A DNA stretch of 62,949 nt from NCBI GenBank assembly GCA_029851945.1, contig JARKUZ010000089.1, forward strand, positions 1-62,949, in the 5' to 3' direction. Positions 34,641 through 42,906 of this stretch are shown here, piece after piece. The notes under the pieces are model-generated. The model saw only the letters and a list, made by a program, of their open reading frames with translations, was not told the DNA's origin and ran no database searches. The DNA comes from Terrisporobacter sp. (GTDB lineage: Bacteria > Bacillota_A > Clostridia > Peptostreptococcales > Peptostreptococcaceae). How positions within the stretch are numbered: position 1 is the first letter of the stretch; each line of letters opens with the position of its first letter. A program made the translations under genes and the position numbers.

Positions 34641-35684
34641 ATGAATATAGATTTTTTTAAGAAATTATCAGAAGCAGATGGGATAGCCTCTAATGAGGGA
34701 GAAGTTAGAGAAGTCTTATTAAAAGAGTTGAAAGATTATAGTGATGAAATAGTATGTGATGGATTAGGGAGTATAATTTTTTCTAAGGTAAAAAATGAAA
34801 AGGCACCAAATGTAATGATTTGTGCTCATATGGATGAAGTCGGCTTTATGGTAAGAAGTATAGATAAGCTTGGTATGATTCATTTAATAACAATAGGTGG
34901 AGTAAAACCTCTTGCACAATTCACACAAAAAGTAAGAATTACTACGAGCGGAGGGAAAAAAATTCCTGCTATCATAAATGGGACATATAATGATGGTAAA
35001 GTTGAGAAGGTATATGCAGATGTTGGGGCATATACGGCAGAAGAAGTACATAATTTAGGTATTCAAGTTGGGGATATGGTGACATACACTACTAATTTTG
35101 AAGAATTTACTTTAGAAAATAGACTAGTAGGTAAGGCCTTTGATGATAGAATTGGATGCTTTGTAATGGGAGAGGTCTTAAAAAGACTAGAGAAAAAAGA
35201 TATAAATTGTAATGTTCATTTTGCAGCTACAAGTAGTGAAGAAGTTGGTATAAGAGGTGCAAAAACAGCCACTCAGTTAATAAACCCTGATGTAGTATTT
35301 GTAATAGATGTAGCATGTGCTAAAAATGAATTTTTAAGAGATCACACAAATCAAAAACAAATAGATAAAGGCATAATGCTAATGCATAGAGATAGAATCT
35401 TAGTTCCAAATAAAAAAATGATAAATTACATAATAGAAATTGCTGATAAAAACAATATATCTCTTCAACATGATATGTTTGAGTCAGGTGGAACTGATGG
35501 TGGAGAGGCGCATCTTGTAAATGAAGGTAAGCCTTGTGCGGTAACTTGTGTACCAGTTAGATATGGACATTGTGCATTTTCTATAGTAAGCAATAAAGAT
35601 TTAGAAGCCATTATAGAATTATATACTCAGTTAGTTTTAAATTTTGATGATGAAAGATACAAAAATATAAAGAATTTTATTTAA
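34641..35684 (+). CDS. M42-family metallo-aminopeptidase (FrvX-like)
   Basis: 347 residues. Metal and catalytic residues are complete: H63 in CAHMDEVG, D168 in KAFDDR, E200/E201 in TSSEEVG, D223 in VIDV and H310 in VRYGHC (usually RY-x-HS). ESGGTDGG near 281-288 is typical. The family forms large tetrahedral aminopeptidase shells. The Ser after the last His is Cys here. Its place directly behind a PRD regulator and before the PTS EIIA gene resembles the E. coli frv gene set, where a PTS is also paired with an M42 peptidase of unknown purpose. Confidence 0.9.
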   Translation: MNIDFFKKLSEADGIASNEGEVREVLLKELKDYSDEIVCDGLGSIIFSKVKNEKAPNVMICAHMDEVGFMVRSIDKLGMIHLITIGGVKPLAQFTQKVRITTSGGKKIPAIINGTYNDGKVEKVYADVGAYTAEEVHNLGIQVGDMVTYTTNFEEFTLENRLVGKAFDDRIGCFVMGEVLKRLEKKDINCNVHFAATSSEEVGIRGAKTATQLINPDVVFVIDVACAKNEFLRDHTNQKQIDKGIMLMHRDRILVPNKKMINYIIEIADKNNISLQHDMFESGGTDGGEAHLVNEGKPCAVTCVPVRYGHCAFSIVSNKDLEAIIELYTQLVLNFDDERYKNIKNFI

Positions 35685-35699
35685 AAGGAGAGTAAAAAA

Positions 35700-36005
35700 A
35701 TGTCAACAGAAATGCAAATAATGGAGCTTATATCAACAGCAGGTGACAGTAAAGCAAAAGCTTTTGAAGCTTTAAAAAAGGTTAAGGAAAAGGACTTTGA
35801 GGGAGCAAGAGCATTAATAAATGAAGCTCGTAAAATAGACATTGAGGCTCACAGAATACAAACAGAATTAATAACTCAAGATTTAAATGAAGATGTTGAA
35901 AGCCCAGCAATGAGTCTTTTAATGGTTCATGCTCAAGACCACTATATGACTTCTCAATTGGCAAAAGATTTAATAGAAGCTTTAATAGAAGTTTTTGATA
36001 AGTAG
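35700..36005 (+). CDS. PTS lactose/cellobiose-family EIIA
   Basis: 101 residues, an all-helical trimeric EIIA of the Lac/Cel type. The active-site His77 lies in MVHAQDHYM, with the second conserved His81. AAAGGAG precedes the ATG. It accepts phosphate from HPr and hands it to the EIIB encoded 95 bases downstream. Confidence 0.92.
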   Translation: MSTEMQIMELISTAGDSKAKAFEALKKVKEKDFEGARALINEARKIDIEAHRIQTELITQDLNEDVESPAMSLLMVHAQDHYMTSQLAKDLIEALIEVFDK

Positions 36006-36037
36006 TAGATAAACAAATTAATTAATTATACAAATAC

Positions 36038-36066
36038 TCCTTTAGAAAGATAAACTTTCTAAAGGA
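36038..36066 (+). other. Intercistronic hairpin without T-run
   Basis: 12-bp perfect stem TCCTTTAGAAAG/CTTTCTAAAGGA (36038-36049 with 36055-36066) followed by A-rich sequence, so it is not an intrinsic terminator on the plus strand. It probably stabilises or marks a processing point between EIIA and EIIB mRNA, allowing unequal expression. Confidence 0.55.
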
Positions 36067-36099
36067 AAATAAAAAATATAAATTTTAGGAGGAATTGTT

Positions 36100-36435
36100 A
36101 TGAAAATATTATTATGCTGTGCAGGTGGATTCTCTACAAATATGTTAATGCAAAATATGAAGAAGGTAGTAAAAGAAAGTGCTAAGCTTGATGAAAACGA
36201 TTTCGAATTTACGGCTATACCAGCAGATTCAATAGAAAGTCAAGTTGATGAGTGGGATATAGTACTTATAGGACCTCAAATATCTCATAAGTTAGACTTC
36301 TTAAAAGGAATATTAGATCCAAAAAACAAACCTTATGCAGTAATAGATAAAGATGTTTATGGGAAAATGGATGGGGCTACAGTTATGAAGTTAGCTTTAG
36401 TAACTTACAAAAAACATCAATTAGCTCAAGGATAA
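36100..36435 (+). CDS. PTS lactose/cellobiose-family EIIB
   Basis: 111 residues with the phospho-Cys loop LLCCAGGFSTNML (Cys7 at the position of the family's active Cys, Cys6 adjacent). The Rossmann-like fold matches CelA-type EIIB. AGGAGG precedes the ATG. It transfers phosphate to the sugar as it passes through the EIIC encoded 31 bases downstream. Confidence 0.9.
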   Translation: MKILLCCAGGFSTNMLMQNMKKVVKESAKLDENDFEFTAIPADSIESQVDEWDIVLIGPQISHKLDFLKGILDPKNKPYAVIDKDVYGKMDGATVMKLALVTYKKHQLAQG

Positions 36436-36466
36436 TAAAAATAGTATAGGGAAAAGGGGATTAAAT

Positions 36467-37798
36467 ATGTTTGCTAAGTTTGAAGCGTTTATGAATCGAG
36501 TATTTATGCCTTTAGCTCACAAGGTTGACAATCAACGTCACCTTGGGGCTATAAAAGCTGGTATGGTTGCTATGACGCCATTCACAATACTAGGAAGTAT
36601 ATTTGCAATACTTCCAGCACTTCCAAATATGCTTGGAAAAAGCAATCCAATAAGCCAATTTATATTAAAGAATGCAGCAGTATTAGATTTACCAGTAAGT
36701 CTTTCTATAGGATTAATAGGATTATATGCCTGTATGTGTATTGCCTTTAACTTAGGTAATTATTATAAATTATATATACCAGGTTGTGTTACACTTGCAA
36801 CTTTCTCATTTTTATTCTTAGTAGCAACTTTTACACCAGATGGTGCATTAGAATTAGGAAACCTAGGTGCTAAAGGTTTATTTACAGGTATGATAGCTGG
36901 TCTTGGATCTGTAGAATTATATAACTTCTGTAAGAAAAAGAATATTACAATAAGAATGCCAGAAGGAGTTCCAGATTTTGTATCTAAATCTTTTGAATTA
37001 ATACCAACTACTATTATAGTTTGTGGTACTTTCATAGCAGCTCGTTTTATTTCATTAGCTGTATTTGGAGAATTACCTCCACAAATACTTACTCAATTCC
37101 TATCTCCGTTAGTAGGAAGTATGGATAATCCATGGGCAGTTCTTGCACTTAACTTTGCTATATGTACTATATTCTTCTTTGGTATACACTCATCAGTATT
37201 TAAGCCTTTAACTGGACCTATAATGGTTACATTTATAGCTGAAAATATAGCAGCGATGCAAGCAGGAGAAGCAATACCTCACTTCTTTACAGGAGGGGTT
37301 TCAAGTGCATTCTTCGGATTTACAGGTTGTGGTATTAGTATAGGATGTGTAGTAGCTTGTATGTTATCTAAAAACCAGACTTATAAAAAGATAGGACGTG
37401 TATCATTATTCCCAGCATTATTTGGAATAAATGAACCAATATTATTTGGCGCTCCAATAATATTAAACCCAATAATGTTTATACCACATGTATTTGGTGG
37501 AGCTATAATAGGTACATTGCCAATGTTTTTTATGCACTGGGGATGGCTAGCAAAACCAGTATTTGACCCTCCATATGTAGGAGTATTTTTAGAAGGATTC
37601 TTAACTAATGGAGATTGGCGTTCTATAGTAGTTAATGCTCTACAATTAGTACTAGCAGTTGCATTATATTGGCCATTCTTCAAGATAATGGAACGTCAAC
37701 AGGAAGCTAAGGAACAAGAAGAAGCTAAAAATGCAGCTAAGAATATATTCTCTAAAGAAGACGAAGATTTATTAGGAGATTTAGAATTAGATTTCTAA
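36467..37798 (+). CDS. PTS lactose/cellobiose-family EIIC permease
   Basis: 443 residues, ten or so membrane helices. Conserved EIIC-Lac features include FGIHSSVFKPLTGP, the FFTGGVSSAFFGFTG segment and the substrate-site motif GINEPILFGAPIILNP. The C-terminal ~40 residues are charged and cytoplasmic. It imports and phosphorylates a sugar or glycoside. Unusually, no phospho-glycosidase gene is linked; peptidases and a PLP enzyme flank it instead. Confidence 0.9.
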   Translation: MFAKFEAFMNRVFMPLAHKVDNQRHLGAIKAGMVAMTPFTILGSIFAILPALPNMLGKSNPISQFILKNAAVLDLPVSLSIGLIGLYACMCIAFNLGNYYKLYIPGCVTLATFSFLFLVATFTPDGALELGNLGAKGLFTGMIAGLGSVELYNFCKKKNITIRMPEGVPDFVSKSFELIPTTIIVCGTFIAARFISLAVFGELPPQILTQFLSPLVGSMDNPWAVLALNFAICTIFFFGIHSSVFKPLTGPIMVTFIAENIAAMQAGEAIPHFFTGGVSSAFFGFTGCGISIGCVVACMLSKNQTYKKIGRVSLFPALFGINEPILFGAPIILNPIMFIPHVFGGAIIGTLPMFFMHWGWLAKPVFDPPYVGVFLEGFLTNGDWRSIVVNALQLVLAVALYWPFFKIMERQQEAKEQEEAKNAAKNIFSKEDEDLLGDLELDF

Positions 37799-37807
37799 TA
37801 TTTTATT

Positions 37808-38878
37808 ATGGATAATAGATTTAAAAAAATAATAGATTTAATTGAAGAAAGAGGAGTTGACGCTCTTTTAATTAAAGGAAAAAATAATAAAAGATATATA
37901 GGAGCATTAACAGGTAGCGGTGTCTATGTGCTTATCACAAAAGAACAAAAATATCAAATTCTAGATGGTAGATATACTGATGAAGCAGATAAGAAAACAT
38001 CTGGATTTATAAAAAGGGTTGTATCTCAGGGATCTTATATAGAAAACATAATTGAATTATTAGAAGAAATGAATATAAAAAATATAGCAATAGAAAGCCA
38101 AGCTATGAGTATACAAGAGTATATTTTATTAGATAAAGCAGGTTTTAATATTAACTTAATAACTAACGAATTAGGTAAAGTAAGAGCTATAAAATCTAAA
38201 GAGGAAATTGAGCTTATTAAAAAAGCTTGTGAGATTACAGATGAAGTATTTAGTGAAGTCATATCTGAAATAAAAGAAGGAATGACTGAACTTGAAGTTT
38301 CAGCTCTACTTCAATATCATGCACTTAAAAAGGGTGCAAGTGGCATGTCATTTGAACCAATAGTAGTATCTGGTGAAAGAGGAGCAATGCCACACGGAAG
38401 ACCTACAACTAAAAAATTAAAGAAAAATGAAGCTATAACAATAGATTTTGGTGTTGTTTACCAAGGATATCAATCTGATATGACTCGTACAATATCTATA
38501 GGTAAGCCGCCTAAAATTATTCAAGAAATATATGATGTAGTTTTAAAAGCACAACTATCGGCAATAGAATCAATTAAAGAAGGTATGAAAGCTAGTGATA
38601 TTGATAAAGTTGCTAGACAAATTATAGAGGAACATGGATTTGGTGATTATTTTAACCATGGATTAGGTCATGGAATAGGTCTTGGTGATGGGGAAGTACC
38701 AACACTAAACCAAAGAAGTGATGATATTTTAACAGAAGGTATGGTAATGTCTTGCGAGCCAGGTATCTATATTCCAGATGTAGGGGGAGTTAGAATAGAA
38801 GATGATATTGTCATAATCGATGGGAAAGGTATTTCACTTAATAAGACATCTAAGGACTTTATAATATTAGGAGAGTAA
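37808..38878 (+). CDS. M24-family peptidase (Xaa-Pro type), atypical site
   Basis: 356 residues: creatinase-like N-domain (~1-125) and pita-bread domain (~130-350). All five metal ligands are kept: D213, D224, H288, E317 and E331. H196 (PHGRP), H284 and R329 are also present. The family His seven residues after the metal His (GLxVHE in normal enzymes) is replaced: the segment reads GHGIGLGDGEVP, with Gly295. Loss of that active-site His suggests altered substrate or reduced peptidase action. It starts 10 bases after EIIC with only a weak ribosome site, so it relies on translational coupling. Confidence 0.85.
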   Translation: MDNRFKKIIDLIEERGVDALLIKGKNNKRYIGALTGSGVYVLITKEQKYQILDGRYTDEADKKTSGFIKRVVSQGSYIENIIELLEEMNIKNIAIESQAMSIQEYILLDKAGFNINLITNELGKVRAIKSKEEIELIKKACEITDEVFSEVISEIKEGMTELEVSALLQYHALKKGASGMSFEPIVVSGERGAMPHGRPTTKKLKKNEAITIDFGVVYQGYQSDMTRTISIGKPPKIIQEIYDVVLKAQLSAIESIKEGMKASDIDKVARQIIEEHGFGDYFNHGLGHGIGLGDGEVPTLNQRSDDILTEGMVMSCEPGIYIPDVGGVRIEDDIVIIDGKGISLNKTSKDFIILGE

Positions 38879-38882
38879 AGCT

Positions 38883-40079
38883 ATGAAATATAATTTTGAC
38901 AAAGTATTAAACCGTAAAGAAGGCAATTGTAGAAAATGGAGCAATAATGTAATTCAAGAAAAATTCGGATTAGATGAAGATGCAATTCCTATGGATTTAG
39001 CTGATATTGACTTTGAGTGTGCTCCAGCTATAAAAGAAGCTATTACAAAAAGAGCATTTGTGGGAGATTATAGTTATACCTTTATAGGAGATGACTTCTA
39101 TGAAGCCGTGATAAATTGGAACAAAAGAAGATTTGATGTTCATATAGAAAAAGAGTGGATAAAATTAACTTTTGGAACAGTTTCAACTCTTCATTATATA
39201 GTTCAAGCGTATACTAAAGAAGGAGAAGGAGTATTAATAAATACACCTGCTTATGATCCTTTTGCAGAAGCTGTAGTAAATAACAGTAGAAAGTTATATT
39301 GTAGCCCATTAAAGCTAGAAAATAACAGATACTATCTTGACTTTGAAGATATGGAAAATCAAATGAAGTCTGGTGATATAAAAGTATTTATATTCTGCAG
39401 TCCACAGAATCCATCAGGCCGTATATGGACAAAAGAAGAACTATATAAAGTGTCAGAATTATGCTTGAAGTATAATGTGCTTTTAGTAAGTGATGAAATT
39501 CATAGAGACGTAGTATTTAAAGGGAATACATTTATATCTTTATGGAATGCTCATCCAGAAATTTATAAAAATAGTATAATATGTGTATCTCCTAATAAAG
39601 GATTTAACTTAGGTGGACTAAAAACATCTTATGTAGTAATAAGAGATGCTAAGGTTAGAGAAGCTTTATTAGAAAGACTAAAAAGTAATTCAATAACTTC
39701 TCCAAATGTATTTTCAATTCCAGCCATTGTTGCAGCATACAACGAAAGTGAAGAATGGTTAGATGATATGACTGACTATGTAGAAAGTAATTTTGAAATA
39801 GTTTATGATTTCTTTGAGGAATATATGCCAAAAGCAAAAGTTATGAAGTCTGACTCTTCTTTCTTAGCATGGATAGATGTGAGAGAAGTATTTAAGGACG
39901 AAGAAGAATCTAAAGAATTTTTCAAAAGTGCAAATTTAACTATGGTAGTGGGAAGTTACTTTGTAAAAGATGGAGAAGGATTTATTCGTCTTAATATTGG
40001 ATGCCCTAAAGAAACATTAAATGAAGCTCTAAATAGAATAAAAGAAACTTATATAAGTATGTATTGTCAAAAAGCTTAA
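38883..40079 (+). CDS. MalY/PatB-family PLP enzyme (divergent)
   Basis: 398 residues of fold-type I PLP enzyme. The Schiff-base Lys is K239 (SPNKGFNLGGLK), with upstream SDEIHRDV for the PLP Asp and SPQNPSGR in place of the usual NPHNPVGR. The family's MWVADMDF block reads MDLADIDF, and the loop differs from the second copy at 52314. Family members cleave C-S bonds by beta-elimination, giving 2-aminoacrylate (pyruvate plus ammonia), or transaminate. It is the last gene of the PTS-peptidase operon, 4 bases behind the M24 gene. Confidence 0.85.
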   Translation: MKYNFDKVLNRKEGNCRKWSNNVIQEKFGLDEDAIPMDLADIDFECAPAIKEAITKRAFVGDYSYTFIGDDFYEAVINWNKRRFDVHIEKEWIKLTFGTVSTLHYIVQAYTKEGEGVLINTPAYDPFAEAVVNNSRKLYCSPLKLENNRYYLDFEDMENQMKSGDIKVFIFCSPQNPSGRIWTKEELYKVSELCLKYNVLLVSDEIHRDVVFKGNTFISLWNAHPEIYKNSIICVSPNKGFNLGGLKTSYVVIRDAKVREALLERLKSNSITSPNVFSIPAIVAAYNESEEWLDDMTDYVESNFEIVYDFFEEYMPKAKVMKSDSSFLAWIDVREVFKDEEESKEFFKSANLTMVVGSYFVKDGEGFIRLNIGCPKETLNEALNRIKETYISMYCQKA

Positions 40080-40100
40080 GTTAGTTTTAATGTATAAAAG

Positions 40101-40150
40101 ATAAGTCCCATATATATTGACTTTTAATCGATGTATGTGGGATTTATTTT
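40101..40150 (+). terminator. Terminator of PTS-peptidase operon
   Basis: Imperfect stem with TCCCATA/TATGTGGGA at its core, then TTTATTTTTATTT. Confidence 0.6.
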
Positions 40151-40193
40151 TATTTAGGAGCTATGGTGACAAGTCAAATTTTATTTGAGGAAA

Positions 40194-40402
40194 ATGAGAA
40201 TTAATTTTATTAAAGATTTAAATATGAAAAAGATAGCAAGGGCAAAACCACTGTCAATGGATATAGATAAATCAATAAATAATATTCTTTATATTTAAAA
40301 TTTGAAAATAGTGGTTACTTTATAAGGATATTTAAAAAGTTAGAAGAAACAAATCCAAAAAATTTAGAGAAATGTATAAAAAACTAGTCTTATTAAAAAA
40401 TA
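40194..40402 (+). pseudogene. Possible frameshifted small gene
   Basis: ATG 40194 (GAGG just upstream, unusually close) opens 34 codons to a TAA at 40296. The frame two positions on is open from 40283 to a TAG at 40400-40402 and continues with a Lys/Glu-rich protein-like stretch. A clear terminator begins at 40385, in the expected place. A one-base indel near 40290 would join the halves into ~68 residues. Family not recognised. The rest of the 560-base gap to 40640 is AT-rich leader. Confidence 0.3.
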
Positions 40403-40412
40403 GGACTTTTTT
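40385..40412 (+). terminator. Intrinsic terminator
   Basis: 9-bp stem (40385-40393 with 40398-40406) with one G-U pair and seven T. Confidence 0.7.
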
Positions 40413-40639
40413 TATGGGAAAAATAGCAAATAACAAAAAATTACATTTTTTAAATAAAAATAGACTAAAATTTTACATAAAAAAACAAGATATTAAGATG
40501 TATTTGATAAGAAAAAAAGTTAAAATTATAACAAGGAAAACGAAAACATTAAATTAAGGTAGGATACAAAATTTAATCCCAAAATATTTTATGCTTTTTA
40601 TAAATAAAAAATAATGTATACAAATTGGAGGAATATAAA

Positions 40640-41800
40640 ATGGGCAGAATGTATGATTATTTAGTACCAAGCGTCAACTTTATGGGACCAGGATGTTTAA
40701 AAGTTATTGGCGAAAGGGCTAAAATGTTAGGCGGGGAAAAAGTTTTAATAGTTACAGATAAATTCTTAAGAAACCAAGAAAATGGAGCAGTTGAACAAAC
40801 TATAAAATATTTAACAGAAGCAGGTCTTGAAGTTGTTATATACGATGGAACTGAACCAAATCCAAAAGATACGAATGTAGCTGATGGTTTAAAAATCTTC
40901 AAAAATGAAAACTGTGATATGATAATTACAGTAGGTGGAGGTTCTTCTCATGACTGTGGTAAAGGTATAGGTATAGCTGCAACTCATGAAGGTGACTTAT
41001 ATGAATATGCAGGTATAGAAACTTTAACTAATGCGCTACCACCAATATTAGCAGTAAACACAACAGCAGGAACTGGAAGTGAAGTTACTAGACACTGTGT
41101 TATAACTAATACAAAGACAAAAGTGAAATATGTTATAGTAAGTTGGAGAAACTTACCATTAGTATCTTTCAATGATCCAGAATTAATGGTTGGAAAACCA
41201 GCAGGACTTACTGCAGCTACAGGAATGGATGCTTTAACTCATGCAGTAGAAGCATATGTTTCTAAAGATGCTAACCCTGTAACAGATGCATCTGCCATAC
41301 AATCAATAAAATTAATATCTAATAATTTAAGACAAGCAGTTGCTATGGGTGAGAATTTAGAAGCTAGAACAAATATGGCTTATGCATCATTATTAGCTGG
41401 TATGGCATTTAATAATGCTAACTTAGGTTATGTTCATGCTATGGCTCACCAATTAGGTGGATTATATGATATGCCACATGGTGTTGCTAATGCAATGTTA
41501 TTACCTCATGTTTGTAAGTATAATATAATATCTAACCCACAAAAATTCGCTGATATAGCTGAATTTATGGGAGAAAATATAGATGGTTTATCAGTTCATG
41601 AAGCAGCTGAAAAAGCAATAGATGCAATGTTTAGATTATCTAAAGATATAGGTATACCAACTTCATTAAAAGAAATGGGAATAAAAGAAGAAGATTTTGA
41701 ATATATGGCTGAAATGGCCCTTAAAGATGGAAATGCGTTTAGTAATCCAAGAAAAGGTAATAAACAAGATATAATAAATATATTTAAAGCAGCATATTAA
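40640..41800 (+). CDS. Iron-containing alcohol dehydrogenase
   Basis: 386 residues from ATG 40640 after TTGGAGGA; an upstream in-frame start is ignored. NAD(P)-binding GGGSSHDCGKG and TTAGTGSE, iron ligands in GMDALTHAVEAY (Asp, His) and in VHAMAHQLGGLYDMPHG (two His). Family III alcohol dehydrogenases reduce aldehydes such as acetaldehyde, butanal or 3-hydroxypropanal. The gene stands alone with its own terminator, and its well-formed ribosome site suggests strong expression. Substrate unassigned. Confidence 0.9.
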   Translation: MGRMYDYLVPSVNFMGPGCLKVIGERAKMLGGEKVLIVTDKFLRNQENGAVEQTIKYLTEAGLEVVIYDGTEPNPKDTNVADGLKIFKNENCDMIITVGGGSSHDCGKGIGIAATHEGDLYEYAGIETLTNALPPILAVNTTAGTGSEVTRHCVITNTKTKVKYVIVSWRNLPLVSFNDPELMVGKPAGLTAATGMDALTHAVEAYVSKDANPVTDASAIQSIKLISNNLRQAVAMGENLEARTNMAYASLLAGMAFNNANLGYVHAMAHQLGGLYDMPHGVANAMLLPHVCKYNIISNPQKFADIAEFMGENIDGLSVHEAAEKAIDAMFRLSKDIGIPTSLKEMGIKEEDFEYMAEMALKDGNAFSNPRKGNKQDIINIFKAAY

Positions 41801-41861
41801 TAAAAACATCTCGCACTATTTAAAATACCATACCAAAAAGGGGATGTTAATTAACGATATA

Positions 41862-41907
41862 AAAGTTGGGACAAGTATTTATTTACAATACTTGCCTCAA
41901 CTTTTTT
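41862..41907 (+). terminator. Intrinsic terminator
   Basis: 18-base stem AAAGTTG...AAGTATT (41862-41879 with 41887-41904) with one mismatch and one wobble pair, then six T. Confidence 0.85.
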
Positions 41908-41915
41908 ATTTTAAA

Positions 41916-42120
41916 AATTCCTCCAATACTTTATTAGAGCTTTTCAATCATATCGACTATTACAAACTTATAAAACAAAATGAAATAAAAAGTACTCCAT
42001 AATTAAACTAGAAAAAGAAAGTAATTTAAGAAAATCAACAATATTAAAAATAATAAATCAAAATGAATACTCAATACCTAAAAATATATATATAATATCA
42101 GAAACTTATATTTTATTATA
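41916..42120 (+). pseudogene. Possible frameshifted relic
   Basis: Within the 435-base gap before the response regulator, 41916-41999 and 41990-42120 are open in two frames. They join across a poly-A stretch near 41985 into ~68 residues rich in Asn, Lys and Ile. No start codon or ribosome site is visible. A 3' gene fragment is possible, but composition alone could explain it. Confidence 0.22.
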
Positions 42121-42235
42121 AAATGTGTATTTTAGCTTAGATTTATTAACCTTTTCATATAATATTTAAAATTAATAAATTGAAAGAATTAACCAAAATG
42201 ATATAATTATCTTTAAAATGGAGGGGATAAAGATT

Positions 42236-42904
42236 ATGAAGAAAATTATTATAGTAGAAGATGAAGAAAAAATTAGAATGGAGCTAAAAAATTTCTTATT
42301 AAACTATAAATATGATGTTGTATGCTTAACAAAATTTGAAAATATTATAGAAGATAGTTTAAAGTCTAAAGGACATCTAATCTTATTAGATATAAATTTA
42401 CCTATATATGATGGGTATTATATTTGTAGAGAAATAAGAAAAAAATCTGATATACCTATAATTGTAGTAACGAGTAAAGATACAGAAATGGATGAACTTA
42501 TGAGTATGAACTTAGGAGCAGATGATTTTATAACAAAGCCGTATAATACTCAAATTTTATTAGCACGAATAAATTCTATTTTAAAAAGAACATATAAAGA
42601 ATCTAATACAGATATACTTTTATATAAAAAATTGGCATTGGATTTATCTAAAGATATTGCTATATTTGAAAATCAAGAAGTAGACTTAACTAAAAATGAA
42701 TTTAGAATACTAAATTGTTTAATGAAAAATAAGGGGAAGATAGTATCAAGAGGAGATTTAATGGATGATTTATGGGACTTAGATTTATTCATAGATGATA
42801 ATACTCTTACTGTTAACATAAATAGACTTAGAAAGAAATTAAGTGAAATTGGATGTAGTGGATATATAGAAACTAAAAGGGGGAGAGGCTATATAATGCC
42901 GTAA
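42236..42904 (+). CDS. BceR-like response regulator
   Basis: 222 residues from ATG 42236, after GAGGGGAT; the ATG at 42218 is upstream of that site. Receiver with D52 (LLDINLPIYDG) and the ITKPY Lys motif; winged-helix output (~125-222). It is followed after 2 bases by a short-sensor kinase and then by a BceAB-type transporter, the standard peptide-antibiotic detoxification layout. Candidate target: 11-bp-spaced CGTAAG repeats at 43960-43976. Confidence 0.88.
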   Translation: MKKIIIVEDEEKIRMELKNFLLNYKYDVVCLTKFENIIEDSLKSKGHLILLDINLPIYDGYYICREIRKKSDIPIIVVTSKDTEMDELMSMNLGADDFITKPYNTQILLARINSILKRTYKESNTDILLYKKLALDLSKDIAIFENQEVDLTKNEFRILNCLMKNKGKIVSRGDLMDDLWDLDLFIDDNTLTVNINRLRKKLSEIGCSGYIETKRGRGYIMP

Positions 42905-42906
42905 CT

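Noticed and set aside
40372..40557. 61-codon Lys-rich frame
   Set aside because: Begins inside a terminator region, has no Shine-Dalgarno and is almost only Lys, Asn, Ile and Leu codons.
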